64,000 bases of DNA, taken from positions 40,230 to 104,229 of the forward strand of contig JAMKCH010035929.1 in NCBI GenBank assembly GCA_023653785.1. Direction: 5' to 3'. Under the pieces are notes generated by a model. The model saw only the letters and a program-made list of their open reading frames with translations. It searched no databases and was not told the DNA's origin. The translations under genes were made by a program, and so were the position numbers. Shown piece by piece: positions 53,830 to 64,000 of the stretch. Within the stretch, counting starts at the first letter, position 1. The number at the start of each line of letters is the position of its first letter. Source of the DNA: Ophioderma brevispina. Its lineage: Eukaryota; Echinodermata; Ophiuroidea; Amphilepidida; Ophiodermatidae.

Positions 53830-55505
53830 AGTATAATAAAATTAGAAAAAAAAGTTACAGAAACATATTGTTTTATTTCGTTGTGTTTTTAAGATAATTG
53901 AAAATTGGCAATTACTGCGAGATGATGGTCACAACGACGTTAAATTGGGATGGTATCACTTTGGACGTCACCAGTTGCCTTGACGTGTGGATTGTCGGAA
54001 TCGTTTTCGAGTAAGCTTTTGGGCGGAAGGAGGAAAATTAAAAGGGCCCAAAATACTCAACAAATTGTGGAGGACAATTTTCAAATATTTTGATTTTATA
54101 TGTAATTACGTTTACTTAAGCTTTCCATCCTTACCAAATTTTCCAATATCAGAATCCATGACATCTTTCCTTTAAAGCAACTGTACCCAGTCCTGCATTA
54201 CACATTTCAAAGAAGCTTGTTAGAGGTCTGGCTGGCTTGTGTTTGGTGAAACCCTTCAAATCATCAAAACAGAAAGCTGCTTGTTCCAAATTGCTGGCTG
54301 AGAACAAAGTTGTACTCAAGGGTGGTCCTGATATTTGTTTTCCACAAAAATAGTAAATATGAAATCAGTGTTTCTAAACATTGCAGTGGAAATATTTTCA
54401 CATCAAATCAGTCACGGCACCTTGTAGTCCATATTTTCATAATAAGCAAGCCACTTGTCATGTTTGTTTGGAGTTCTCAGGAGCCAATTCATTGCAACTT
54501 TCCTGGCTTGTTATTGTATCTATATACAGGTATTTTGAATTGTTCTTCTAATGACCCCCTTACTCTTTTCACCTCAGCATTTGCAGCATCTTACAATATC
54601 TTTTGTGATTGAAGAAGAGCTGCTGTCACATTCCAATTCAGACCAAAAACTGGGCATCAGATAATTAACCAGTGCCTCCTCTTCTCAAGACTGCATGTTG
54701 TTGTGCAGATTCTGATCCATTTCACCCCTGGTAGCATCTGTATAGGTAACAGGGGCATTCCCCATGTTCCCAGGCCATTTGTAATGGGGGGGTGCCAGAA
54801 AAACCGTCCATTTGCCGTCATAATTTGTTTAAAATTCCAGATCGCTATGCCTCCTGGGTAAATATGGATTTTGCGAGCCGAAAATTGTTTGAAATTGTTT
54901 CGGCAAATGGACCATTCTGCCTTCTACACTATTTTTTTACTGTCAGTTCAAAAATCTGAGGAGCAGGGGAGGCGCCAATATCACTAACAAATTGTTCAGT
55001 TATAATGCATACCGGGTATTAAGTTATACTGTATTTTAGCTATTGGAAGTAATATCTTCCAACAATATCAGTAACAAAATATTTATTTCATTAAAATGTT
55101 CCACCTACATTTATTTTACATTAATACCGATTTTGCCAACAAGTCAACATTTTGCTGACTGAATTTATGTAAATGAGGGTGTCACGCCCCCTTCTAGGAA
55201 TGGTCCTGTATAGATTACATGTCAGTGGCTTTTGAGCAGATCATTTAGGAAACCATCTCAAAGTGACTGAACTAAGCTATAACAAAGGGTTAAAGCTATA
55301 CCTATACTGCCCAATGTTGAAAGTGTGGCATAGTGATTCATTCAATGTGACACATGCCTGCCCTAAAGATACAGTAATGGATCACAAATATGTTTGAATT
55401 GTAACCATAGTCCATAGCGTAACACATTTTAAGCAGTGTCATGCAGCTTTATACACTTAATTTTCAGTGAGACACACAGTCCTTTATGTTGTGGGTAGAG
55501 GGCCT
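53830..55505. other. no confident feature
   Basis: The 53955-54025 CpG-rich patch is noted with the exon at 53665. A 100-codon plus-strand frame at 54310-54612 has no motif. Near 54800-54940, GTCCATTTGCCGTCATAATTTG and AATTGTTTCGGCAAATGGACCA suggest a short inverted repeat with arms AATGGACGGTTTTTCTGGCA-like and CATTCTG ends. Confidence 0.35.
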
Positions 55506-55514
55506 AATTCGCTC

Positions 55515-55625
55515 TGACCTTATCATAAAAAAGGTAAAGGGGACCAACCTGTGTATAGGAACAGAGTGCCCATCTCTCTTTCGAAGGTGCTTTATCCACT
55601 GGACCACATGTGCCCTCAATCACAA
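55515..55625 (-). mobile_element. degenerate tRNA-derived SINE head
   Basis: On the minus strand ACATGTGGTCCAGTGGATAA followed by AGCACCTTCGAAAG resembles the head of the SINE at 36166 (ACATGTGTGGTCCAGTGGG). A box is recognisable (TGGTCCAGTGG), the B box is decayed, and the copy ends in CCTTTTTT, a pol III-type stop. Confidence 0.45.
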
Positions 55626-56955
55626 CAATCGCAACAACTTCAAATATTAATGCAAAAAGTAAATACTGTAAAAAGTTACAGTGTGTGGCTGTAACTTAGA
55701 AATTACAATATATTTTACAGTTTGATGTATATGTTAGCTTATGTTTTACAACAAACTACCATATGCACCATAAAAAATTATGGATAAGCCTACTAAAGTT
55801 AAGGTGTTCATCAGTGTTTTTCTCCACACATTCAAAGTATCTCTATAATAACACATTCACAGTATCTCTGTAATTTTTCCGGTAATTTGTTGGCAGAATT
55901 GCTGCCAGGATTTTTCAGTAAAATTGTGTAGGCTGGCATATGGGCTGGGGTCCGGACTGTAGCTTTCCCATTATTTTGAAGGTTCTTTCTATTTTGTGTA
56001 CTTTGAACAGTATTGGGTTCAATGAACACATTATTCACCCACCCATAAATGATACTACATCACCCTTTATTTCTTAATTAGAAGGCATGATATAGCTTGC
56101 CTTGTCTCATGAAATCAGTATTCATAAAAATGGAAATAGTGCCCTCTATGCTTCAAACATTCAATGAATCAGCTTGAATCCAACTCTTCATAATGGTCTT
56201 AGATCTCTGGGTGGAACTTTCAACAAGGCTCACACAATGACCCAATATACTGGAATCAGTTGGACAATTTTGTACTAATTTGGGTCATTACCCAGGAACC
56301 AATGTTGAACTGTGCCCTTAAAGATAGCGATAGGGAATATCTTAACGCCACAATGATTCACCTGAAAGAGTCAAAATATTTGAAATTTGCAGGAATTGCT
56401 TAAAAGTGAAAGATAAGCCTGTAGAATTCTTGTAAAATAGTTTTACAACTGATATATTGACAGAAAGGTAAGAGAACAGCAGTGCTCAAGGTATGATTTT
56501 CCATTGAATTGTGTTGTAGAAAGTGTCCATATGGAGAGTAATGACCAAAATATCCGATTTTGTCCTAAATATCCGATTTTGTCCTTATTAAGTTCCTTTT
56601 TGTCTTTGCACTTTTGGGGTATGTAGGATACCTATACTTGTTACAGACATGCACAAATTTGATTTTGATATTTTTATTTTCTGATTAGCAAATCACTGAT
56701 AGTGCCTTTAAGTAATACCTAGAGAAACCAGTGGATTAGTTGAGTCTTGTTAGCATACAAGATTAGTGCAAGAATTGTGCATTTAATGATAAATCTCTTG
56801 AATTTGGCACTGTGTTAGGGCATGTTCAATGAAAGAGTTTTGGCTATTATGGGCATCAGATTTCTCATGTTTCACAGTGATGGTTCATGAAATGTTACAG
56901 AGAGCTCCAGTTGTTTAAAAACATACCATCTTGTTTATCTGGTCATAAGGATTCC
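55626..56955. other. no recognisable feature
   Basis: AT-rich DNA. A TGACAGAAAGG-type fragment near 56458 and two adjacent copies of AATATCCGATTTTGTCCT (56549-56583) are the only repeats noticed. Confidence 0.45.
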
Positions 56956-56958
56956 AAA

Positions 56959-57507
56959 GAGTGGTGTAACCAGACATTTTTATTTAGAGAGGGTGGCAGA
57001 CAGGGGACACAATTGAGGGTATCACACATTTTATTTAAGAAAGCACATTTTGCTAAGGTGAACAATGTATACTGCTAAAATCGACCTTTTTATTTACTTT
57101 CACCAATTTGATCCTATAACTCCAAAACTATTGGCCGTGCGTGGCACAGACTGCAGGCCTACATATTTAGATTGTTATGACCTGAGAAACAAGTTGGTGT
57201 ACTTTTGGAGAAAGGAAGAGCGCATCGCATGTTAGAACATTTAAACAAGATATATATACCAACACAGAATCCGAACGCAAGCAGATATACACCCTTGAAA
57301 GAAAATTTTGAGGGCACATCTTTGGGTGACAGTACATTTTCAAAATGACTGGGATCATTGGGTGACAACGATGCTGAAAATGGGAGGTCTTAACAGCTAT
57401 ATATGCATTTCTTCCAAAATGTGAGTGCCCCTGGGGCTTTCCCCCTGAAAATTTGTGCCCCGCCCCCTTTGCCCTTCCTTGCTCAGAAAAGGCTGGTTAT
57501 GCCACTG
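56959..57507. mobile_element. about 550-bp hAT-like nonautonomous element
   Basis: Left GAGTGGTGTAACCAGACA and right GGCTGGTTATGCCACTG are inverted ends of the CAGTGG(C/T)(A/G)TAACCAG type. The right flank has G/C-rich CCCCTGGGGCTTTCCCCCTG and CCCCGCCCCCTTTGCCC. Interior frames are short. No clear 8-bp duplication. Confidence 0.55.
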
Positions 57508-58725
57508 ATTGCTCGGTATATAGCATTTATGAATTGTTGAACTATTCTCAGTGAATTTAAGCATACAGTACTTGTAGGCAAGATTAGATAGCTTTTTTAT
57601 AGTTTATACAGAATAAAAATCTGGGATTAGTTTTGAGATGGCTTCCCAAATGATATGTTGTCTTCTGGAAAGCCATCTCAAAAACCACTGACCTAAGACT
57701 AGGCTTGTTTGGACTCATTGGAACGTATCTTGCATGCTGATACTGAATATGGTGATAATACATCATATGAAAATACATCATGATTTTTTTTTTTAAATTG
57801 AAACATTTTGAACCCAGAGTGGCTACCATCACTTGTGGAGCTCAATGGGTCAAAATGGTTACTTTCACAGCTCTATTTTGTAAATATTTGTATTTCCAAA
57901 ATGTGGATTTGTAATACCTTTTCAAATTTAGAATATTTTGGAACATCTTGATGTTGTTATCAAAGAAATAAATCTTCACAATTTAATTTGTACAACTTGA
58001 CAGTTTTAGGGGTATTTAGCATTTGATGTATCTGGGGAAAATGTTTTGTTTGGTGGGAAAATAAAGCTGGGGGAAAGCATTTTGGAGTAAGGTAAAAAGA
58101 AAAGGTAAATTCCTGTCTCAACATGAATTTGAGAAAGAAATGAGTTAGGAAACTGTTTAAATTGTAAGAAAAGATGTATTTCCCAGCAATGTAACCCATC
58201 TTTGACAGTGTCAAGGATATTCTGTTGAACTGTTGTTTTTGTTGATTTGTAGGTCTTATTTTTTATTTTAAATTTAGTAACTGGTTTGTCTTTTAAACTA
58301 CAAATCAAGTAAATCTCAAATTTACAACAACTAAAATGTTTTTTCATTGTTATTGGCAAAATGTCTACTGGGTGCACCAGCAATGTATAAATAAGACTAA
58401 ATTAAAATGAAAAGAATCGTTTACGAATATAAGCATTTACAGCAAGTTGAACGATCGCTCCAATTGTGTTTTTGTTTATTGCTTTTAATCCTACACAGTA
58501 CATACTTTGTACAGAATGTGAGAAAGATTTATTTACTTCTGTATTTATAATTGCATTGTAAAGCAAAAAATTATATTTAGCTTTCCTTTTCCTTGGGTAA
58601 CATCTGAAAATAGAAAGGGTTTTGTGTTTGAGTGGGTGTACAGCACCCTAGACTCAAGATAGCACTAGTATCACTCAAGCTAGCCAGGGATGTTCCAAAA
58701 TAAAAATCTCCCTAAAAATCCCCTA
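57508..58725. other. no confident feature
   Basis: AT-rich DNA. A 125-codon minus-strand frame (58006-58383) has no domain and low complexity. Duplicated GGCTTCCCAAATGAT/GAAAGCCATCTCAAAA blocks near 57640-57690 form a small inverted repeat. Confidence 0.35.
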
Positions 58726-58995
58726 CCCTTTCACAACTTCTCGTGCCTGCGAGTGATACGGGAATGTAATCCTTGATGGTATTAGTCTACTATGCGTACA
58801 TCTGTGACCGAGGATTACGCGCCAATGCCGTCCCAAAGCATCCAGAAGCGTCACCCCACCGTCGCTAAGGCCGCACAAGAAAAATTGAAAATCGTCATGG
58901 CACCACATCGTCATGGGAATAGGGATGCTGGTAGTAGATCTTCTCTGGGCCTACTGCTAACTGTCATAATCCATCAAAACGTGAGGGAAAAATAA
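58726..58995 (+). other. CpG-rich patch with open frames on both strands
   Basis: CpG density over 58735-58930 is several-fold above the flanks. The plus-strand ATG at 58792 opens 67 codons (MRTSVTEDYAPMPSQS...) and a GTGAGG donor-like site lies at about 58980. The minus strand is also open for 63 codons. A small CpG island, a first exon, or a recently inserted GC-richer repeat are all possible. Confidence 0.3.
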
Positions 58996-60120
58996 ATACA
59001 CGCAGTTTTTTGATTTCATTTGAAACCAGCAGAGCAGAAAGAGATATTACATGTTTATCATAGACTCCACTCTAAGCCTGCCATCACAGGTGGGCGTATT
59101 TCTTGGAAAGTCGGGGATTAATCTAATTGTCGATTGTGGAAAAATGTTGATAGCGAAAGTGGCACTACTTGATACTGCATTTCATTATTTTGTCCTTGTA
59201 TGATGTGAACAATGTGAGTAATTGTGCATTCTGATGTGACAGCTTAATAACCACATTTTCATCAAGCTTGTCAAGACAGTTGGACACTTGTTTGGTATTT
59301 TTTTTGGTTGTGGTTTATTTTTGGGGGGAGGTTTAAGTAAATTCATTGCTAATCATGACACGACATATGGATACCAATGTAAGAAACAACCTATTATGGT
59401 ATATCCCATGGGTTTCGCATTTTCTTTAGAATAAAGCATCAAAGAACAGGCAAGAAAGGGTCACTTGGCGGGGGTAGGGTATTAATTTTCCTGGTTAACA
59501 ATTTCTAACCCAGAATTTACGCTCTCTATACATTATTGCCCCTTGCCTCTGTCACAACTTCCAAAGGAATGAAAAGAAAGCTCGATACTTCACTGCATTG
59601 CCAGTGGCGTATGCAATGCCAGCCTCCAAAATCTTTACTGCATTCGCTTGCATTATGCTGCAATGCAAATGCTACTGCAACAATTAAATAATTTTAACTG
59701 GTGATGCATCAAGATGCAATGGGGTGCAGGATCCGAATTTTTACTGCAATCCTTCGGTAGTTTACTGCAACATACTACAACCTGTGACATGGGTTGACCA
59801 CTAAATTGATTAGGAGTGCAAGAATCCACCATAACTTTGGCAGTACAGTTTACTGCACAGCAAATTGCATTCAGTGGAATTAGAACTGACTACTATGCCA
59901 GTGGCTTTAGGTTTCCCAAAATGACCCGGGGGCCCCACACAACTAGCCCAGTCGATCTGAGGGAGCGAATTCCCTGTAGGTGCTAAAATGTCTTAAGTAA
60001 AGTAAAGCAAAAATTTCCCAATTAAGAAACAAAAGACCTGCAAAAAAGAGCTGATTATTTTTAGCAAAAATTACAAATTAAAAAAAAATTTTCCTTTAAT
60101 ATTTTTTTCTGCCACCGACC
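58996..60120. other. intergenic, ATGC(A/T)-rich direct repeats near 59600-59760
   Basis: CCAGTGGCGTATGCAATGCC at 59600 is another hAT-like end. Around it TACTGCA(A/T) and GCATTCGCTTGCATTATGC-type short repeats recur. No gene. Confidence 0.35.
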
Positions 60121-60123
60121 CCC

Positions 60124-61259
60124 CAGTGGTGTAACCAGCTTTTTTTGGGGGGGAGGGGTGGTGGCAAGCATATATTAAAGGCCTAGCCTTGATTGCTAAT
60201 TCCGAAAATTGAAAAAAATCATCAAAATCAGATTTTTGCATGTCGTGACGAGAATGGCTATCCCAACACAATCTGCAGTGGTTCAGACCAAATCAACCGA
60301 ATTAAGTACAAAATCAGATATTTTAGCATTGCTGTCCTGTACGGATCCTGTCTACAACACGTAATTACCACTGGCGGATCTACATAGGGGCATGCTAGGC
60401 GCACGCCCCCTCGTTGGAGAGGATAAAAAGAAAAGAAAAAAAAACCTAGAAGAAAACGGCTCAGGTGTTAAACAACTGCCTATCCTAAAAGTTAAGATTA
60501 TTCATTATTAAGCGTGTGGTGATTTTTGTAAGAGGAAATAGCTAAAATTGTACTACTAATTGTAATCTGCATTGCTAATTACATCGATATTATATCTGCA
60601 GGAAAGAAAATCGACCATGATTCTACCGGCTACGTATTTGACCATTCTCTTCTACATTTTATATGAAATTTGTCTTGATAAGATAAAGCTTAAATCTCAA
60701 TTTTTTATACCATCTTGATTTTTTGTTTAAATCAAACGATTTCCTGACTATTTGATTGTCCAATTAAGTTTTTTTCGACGCTCAATTCGGGATGGGGTAC
60801 CCCTGCAGCACTCCTCCCCCTCCGCCACAGCGCAGGAGGGGACACCCCTCCCACACACACAACCCGGCATGCACTGCGGTGCCATTATAGCTGTGTTATT
60901 GGCAGCCAATTCCACGCCCCCTCGTTCCAAAAATCCTGGATCCGTCACTGATTACTGAATGGCAATTTATATCGTGCAACACATTGTCACACATTTTTCA
61001 TTGTGACAATGTTTCAGTTTCAAAAAATAACTTATGAGAATTCTAGGGACTTATCTTTCACTTTTAAGCTATTTCTGCAAATTTCAAATATTTTGACTCT
61101 TTTGGATGAATTCCTGATAGTGTCTTTAAAATTGTTAGTATAGGCCTATGTTGTTTTCACTTAAAATTGGTGCGTGTGCAGAAATTCACAAATTTTTCAG
61201 GGGGGCGAGATTCCCCACAAGAGGGGCAGCTTCCCCCTGTCCCCCTGGTTACGCTACTG
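60124..61259. mobile_element. hAT-like element containing a second nested element
   Basis: Left CAGTGGTGTAACCAGCTTTT with a G run and right CCCCCTGGTTACGCTACTG are inverted ends. The interior carries another element with different ends (60369-60950). The outer flanks show no clear target duplication, so pairing of these two ends into one element is an inference. Confidence 0.45.
60369..60950. mobile_element. 582-bp nested element with ATTAC direct flanks
   Basis: CACTGGCGGATCTACATAGG at the left and CCTGGATCCGTCACTG at the right form inverted ends (10 of 12 terminal bases match). ATTAC directly abuts both ends (60364-60368 and 60951-60955). GCACGCCCCCTCGTT follows the left end and CCACGCCCCCTCGTT precedes the right end. 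The element shares the CGGATCCAG-type end with 45094-45280. Confidence 0.7.
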
Positions 61260-61306
61260 CTATGCCCCTGCAAATGACCTCAGACACCATCTCTAACACT
61301 ACTTAC

Positions 61307-61673
61307 TTAAAGTGACAGGAGGAGATTTTTTTAGGATACAAATTTCTCTCAAATTTCGCTGGATTGGTTGTAGACCACCTACCGAGAACATTTCAAAGAT
61401 TTATTGGACAAACAGGTGCAAAAGAAAACCGCAAAGCTTGTTTTGAACTTGCCTGCTATCGTAATCGTTCCCCATAGAAAACCATGCTTTGACTTTCTGT
61501 CTTGCATGACAGAAAGTACTAAATCATCATCTTATTAAATAAAGATGGCGTATTCGGCTTATTCACTTCAGGTGTGATCTAATACATTGGTAAGCATTCC
61601 AAATATGTAAAAAACCGGGGTTCGAGAAAAATTGGGGGCGCTTCTTCCTGGAAATCTCCTCATGTCTCTTTAA
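61307..61673 (+). mobile_element. TTAA-flanked MITE, family P2, copy 2
   Basis: TTAA at 61307-61310 and 61670-61673. Inverted ends AGTGACAGGAGGAGATTT and AAATCTCCTCATGTCTCT match in 14 of 18 or so positions. The interior matches 46159-46515. It contains a local duplication CTTTCTGTCTTGCATGACAG / AAAG (a palindrome-like GCATGACAGAAAG) not present in copy 1. Confidence 0.8.
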
Positions 61674-61779
61674 TGTGTTATATGCTATGTAGAATCCACC
61701 AGGACTGAAAAGATGAGGCTTACATCCTTTATAGTTAAAACCAGTAGTTAAAACATTTTTCAGTGTGAAAAAGCAGCAA

Positions 61780-61870
61780 CAAAACCAATGGGAAACTAGA
61801 ATTTTGTGGTTCTCGGCTTTCGCGCTCACTATATTCAAAGAATATAAGCTGTGGGCCGCTCCATAAAAAA
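61780..61870 (-). repeat. tail of the GGTCAAAGGTCA repeat family (inverse)
   Basis: On minus: GGAGCGGCCCACAGCTTATA, TTCTTTGAATATAGTGAGCG, CGAAAGCCGAGAACC, matching the tails at 6365-6425 and 8965-9035. Immediately to the right is a 2-unit tandem of TAACATTTTAGTGACACACA (61873-61923). Confidence 0.7.
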
Positions 61871-62019
61871 ATAACATTTTAGTGACACACACACATACAC
61901 ATTTAACATTTTAGTGACACACATACATGCACAACAGATTCCAAAGTTGGTCCTGCCAGCTTTGCTGGCAGCCAACAAAAAAGCGCTATGAGCCAATATA
62001 GTTTCAATTCCCATGTCAC

Positions 62020-62125
62020 AGTTCAGTAGCTTCCATTCACCAGTGTATTTGTTTTCAGAAAATACACCCTCAGGTTTTTGGGTATGATATGATATGATAC
62101 CCAGATGACGCAAGGTCAGTTCACA
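62020..62125 (+). repeat. dispersed repeat pair member (with 35360-35465)
   Basis: AGTTCAGTAGCTTCCATTCA, AGAAAATACACCCTCAGG, TTTTTGGGTATGATATGATA and TGATACCCAGATGACGC match 35360-35465. Confidence 0.75.
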
Positions 62126-62472
62126 CACCACTCGTGAACAAACTCTGTTTTTGATACATTCAATGTTTTTGCATCAGTTTTCCCAAATACACCTGTGCTA
62201 AGCAATGCACCCTTGTGGAGAAGAAAAATGTTTATGGCATTTTGCAATTGAGTTTTTGATTTGAACTGAAACTTCACTTTGAATTGGCCCAATCTAGCCA
62301 AAACCCACTCTTAAGTTTAATATAAATCATAAGTTTCTATCATTATTCATTTTATGCAGTTCTAAGCAGTTGCAGGGGTTGTGGCCTATTTTTTTCTTTT
62401 AGTATTTATTGTATTTCCGAGTCTGAAAAAAAGTCAGTTTGGCCCCTTTCAAGATGGTTTTGTAGTACTAAC

Positions 62473-62986
62473 AACCAGGCCTGTGGACACGCAGGGGGAG
62501 TGCGAGGGGTATGGTTGCAACACCCCCCCCCCCAATTCAATTTTTTATAAAAAGGTCCAACATTTAGAGAAATTTTGACAAGAATGTCCACTTTTTGGTG
62601 ACTCGATATTCAAAAAAGCCTCAAAGGACCATTTTAGGGAGGTCAGGTCCACTTTTATCAAAGTCTACTTTTTCAAAGTCCTGCACCCCCTCCAAATAAA
62701 TCCTGCATACAGCCCTGGTATTAGTGTAGTGATGTTGGATAACTACAAATACACATTTTTGGGCCATAAAGATTCTCAATTCCCCTCAATATCGGTCAAG
62801 CGAATTGAGAACTTCGGCCTAATTTAGAACCTTGACCAACCAGCCTGTCTGAACATGCCTTGAAAATTGTCTAAACACCCAGTTTATGTGAAGCATCATA
62901 ATTGATATTTAGTCATAATTACATGGACAATTACAGACATATTTCTAACAAAAGTTTCTATCTTGCAATTCTCTGAACAAAAGGAA
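62473..62986 (+). repeat. recent tandem duplication, copy 1
   Basis: Unit from AACCAGGCCTGTGGACACGC to CTGAACAAAAGGAA, repeated at 63007-63462 with very few substitutions. The first 240 bp belong to the GGCC(C/T)GT(A/G)(x)GCAGGGGG repeat family, the rest is other DNA. Confidence 0.9.
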
Positions 62987-63006
62987 TTTTTTTTTTTTTT
63001 TTTTTT
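62987..63006. repeat. T20 at duplication junction
   Basis: Twenty T join copy 1 to copy 2. The matching position after copy 2 (63463) is TGAATAAATG without a T run. Confidence 0.95.
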
Positions 63007-63462
63007 AACCAGGCCTGTGGACACGCAGGGGGAGTGCGAGGGGTATGGTTGCAACACCCCCCCCCCATTCAATTTTTTATAAAAAGGTCCAACATTTAGA
63101 GAAATTTTGACAAGAATGTCCACTTTTTGGTGACGCGATATTCAAAAAAGCCTCAAAGGACCCCCTCCAAATAAATCATGCATACAGCCCTGGTATTAGT
63201 GTAGTGATGTTGGATAACTACAAATACACATTTTTGGGCCATAAAGATTCTCAATTCCCCTCAATATTGGTCAAACGAATTGAGAACTTCGGCCTAATTT
63301 AGAACCTTGACCAACCAGCCTGTCTGAACATGCCTTGAAAATTGTCTAAACACCCAGTTTATGTGAAGCATCATAATTGATATTTAGTCATAATTACATG
63401 GACAATTACAGACATATTTCTAACAAAAGTTTCTATCTTGCAATTCTCTGAACAAAAGGAAT
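63007..63462 (+). repeat. recent tandem duplication, copy 2
   Basis: Same unit as 62473-62986 but with about 57 bp deleted after CTCAAAGGACC (near 63160). Other differences are single bases such as ACTCGAT/ACGCGAT and ATATCGGTCAAGCG/ATATTGGTCAAACG. Confidence 0.9.
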
Positions 63463-64000
63463 GAATAAATGTAATTAAAGATAGATTATAAAGTAATATA
63501 CTGTATACCAGTCAAATTATCAAACTTTATGTTTCTTTAAGTGAATGCTTCAGTAAGCACATCTATTTACAGGTGCTGTTTCATCATTAAATTATCACTC
63601 TAATCCACATAGGCCTACCAGTATATTTGACAAGCTTTAAACAAAAGGAAAACGTTATTTGAACTTGGTGCATTTTATTTTGGAATGTATTAGGAAATTC
63701 ATTCACAATCCTGTCGGCGACTGTGTTACTATTACTATCATCAGCGAGTCATTACCAGTCTTTTATCTGCGGGTTGAGTACCAGTAATATTTCAACAAAG
63801 AAAGATGAAAATTTTAATTGACATTTTAATGTTGCTCTCTTCAATTACAACTCACAGTCATCTTCATTTATGGAATGCTTCATCAGTGCAGGTGTTAGGA
63901 TTATCAACTTATACTTCATGACAATGCCATTATTATGTTGTCCATTTTATTACCATAATTGCCTTGATGGTACCTAGGCTTATGTCAGAGGGTGCAGGAC
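63463..64000. other. no recognisable feature
   Basis: AT-rich sequence to the window edge. No frame or repeat match. Confidence 0.45.

Overview
The window is AT-rich, repeat-dense eukaryotic DNA, almost certainly from a large animal genome. I infer a marine invertebrate, possibly an echinoderm or hemichordate. The inference rests on a tRNA-derived SINE with a pol III A/B box, a non-LTR reverse transcriptase relic, a P-element/THAP-like transposase relic, several miniature inverted-repeat families with short target duplications, and dispersed repeats built from GGTCAAAGGTCA blocks. The taxon is a weak inference from repeat style. No prokaryotic operon, rRNA, CRISPR or functional tRNA was seen, and no complete protein-coding gene could be demonstrated. 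Most long open frames are by-products of repeats or low-complexity DNA.

Layout. 0-4.3 kb: mostly featureless, with a C28 tract and four copies of a 13-bp motif. 4.3-9.5 kb: a 2.6-kb unit duplicated in tandem, its copies separated by many one-base indels. 9.8-10.6 kb: broken P-element-like transposase (minus). 13.8-16.1 kb: two diverged copies of a 0.8-1.2 kb segment, one split by a MITE. On the minus strand between 14.7 and 19.1 kb lie exon-like pieces with splice signals, interrupted by a 635-bp G-rich array at 17.0-17.6 kb. 19.8-23.8 kb: local tandem duplications, TTAA-flanked and hairpin MITEs, a 33-bp minisatellite. 25.2-26.2 kb: a 1-kb foldback element. 27.8-28.6 kb: repeats carrying five perfect DR1 nuclear-receptor half-site pairs. 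28.8-34.7 kb: MITEs, a LINE relic with two in-frame stops, and hairpins. 36.2 kb: SINE inserted in a repeat whose uninterrupted relative lies at 47.3 kb. 37.6-39.5 kb: element enclosing a roughly 200-bp alternating A/B repeat. 45-47.9 kb: MITE cluster. 48.3-49.0 kb: 15-bp minisatellite. 52.7-53.8 kb: MITEs beside a coding-like minus-strand terminal exon. 56.9-61.7 kb: hAT-like and TTAA elements, one nested in another. 62.5-63.5 kb: recent tandem duplication joined at T20.

The genes do not form a pathway that can be read. The coherent story is mobile-element biology: at least three TTAA-flanked MITE repeats, a hairpin MITE family with five members, an AP-1-bearing MITE pair, hAT-like CAGTGGCG elements, insertions datable against paralogous unfilled sites, and repeat-borne transcription-factor motifs. 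Frequent single-base indels between paralogous copies and inside otherwise coding-like stretches suggest either old neutral decay or residual long-read error. This limits every coding call below.
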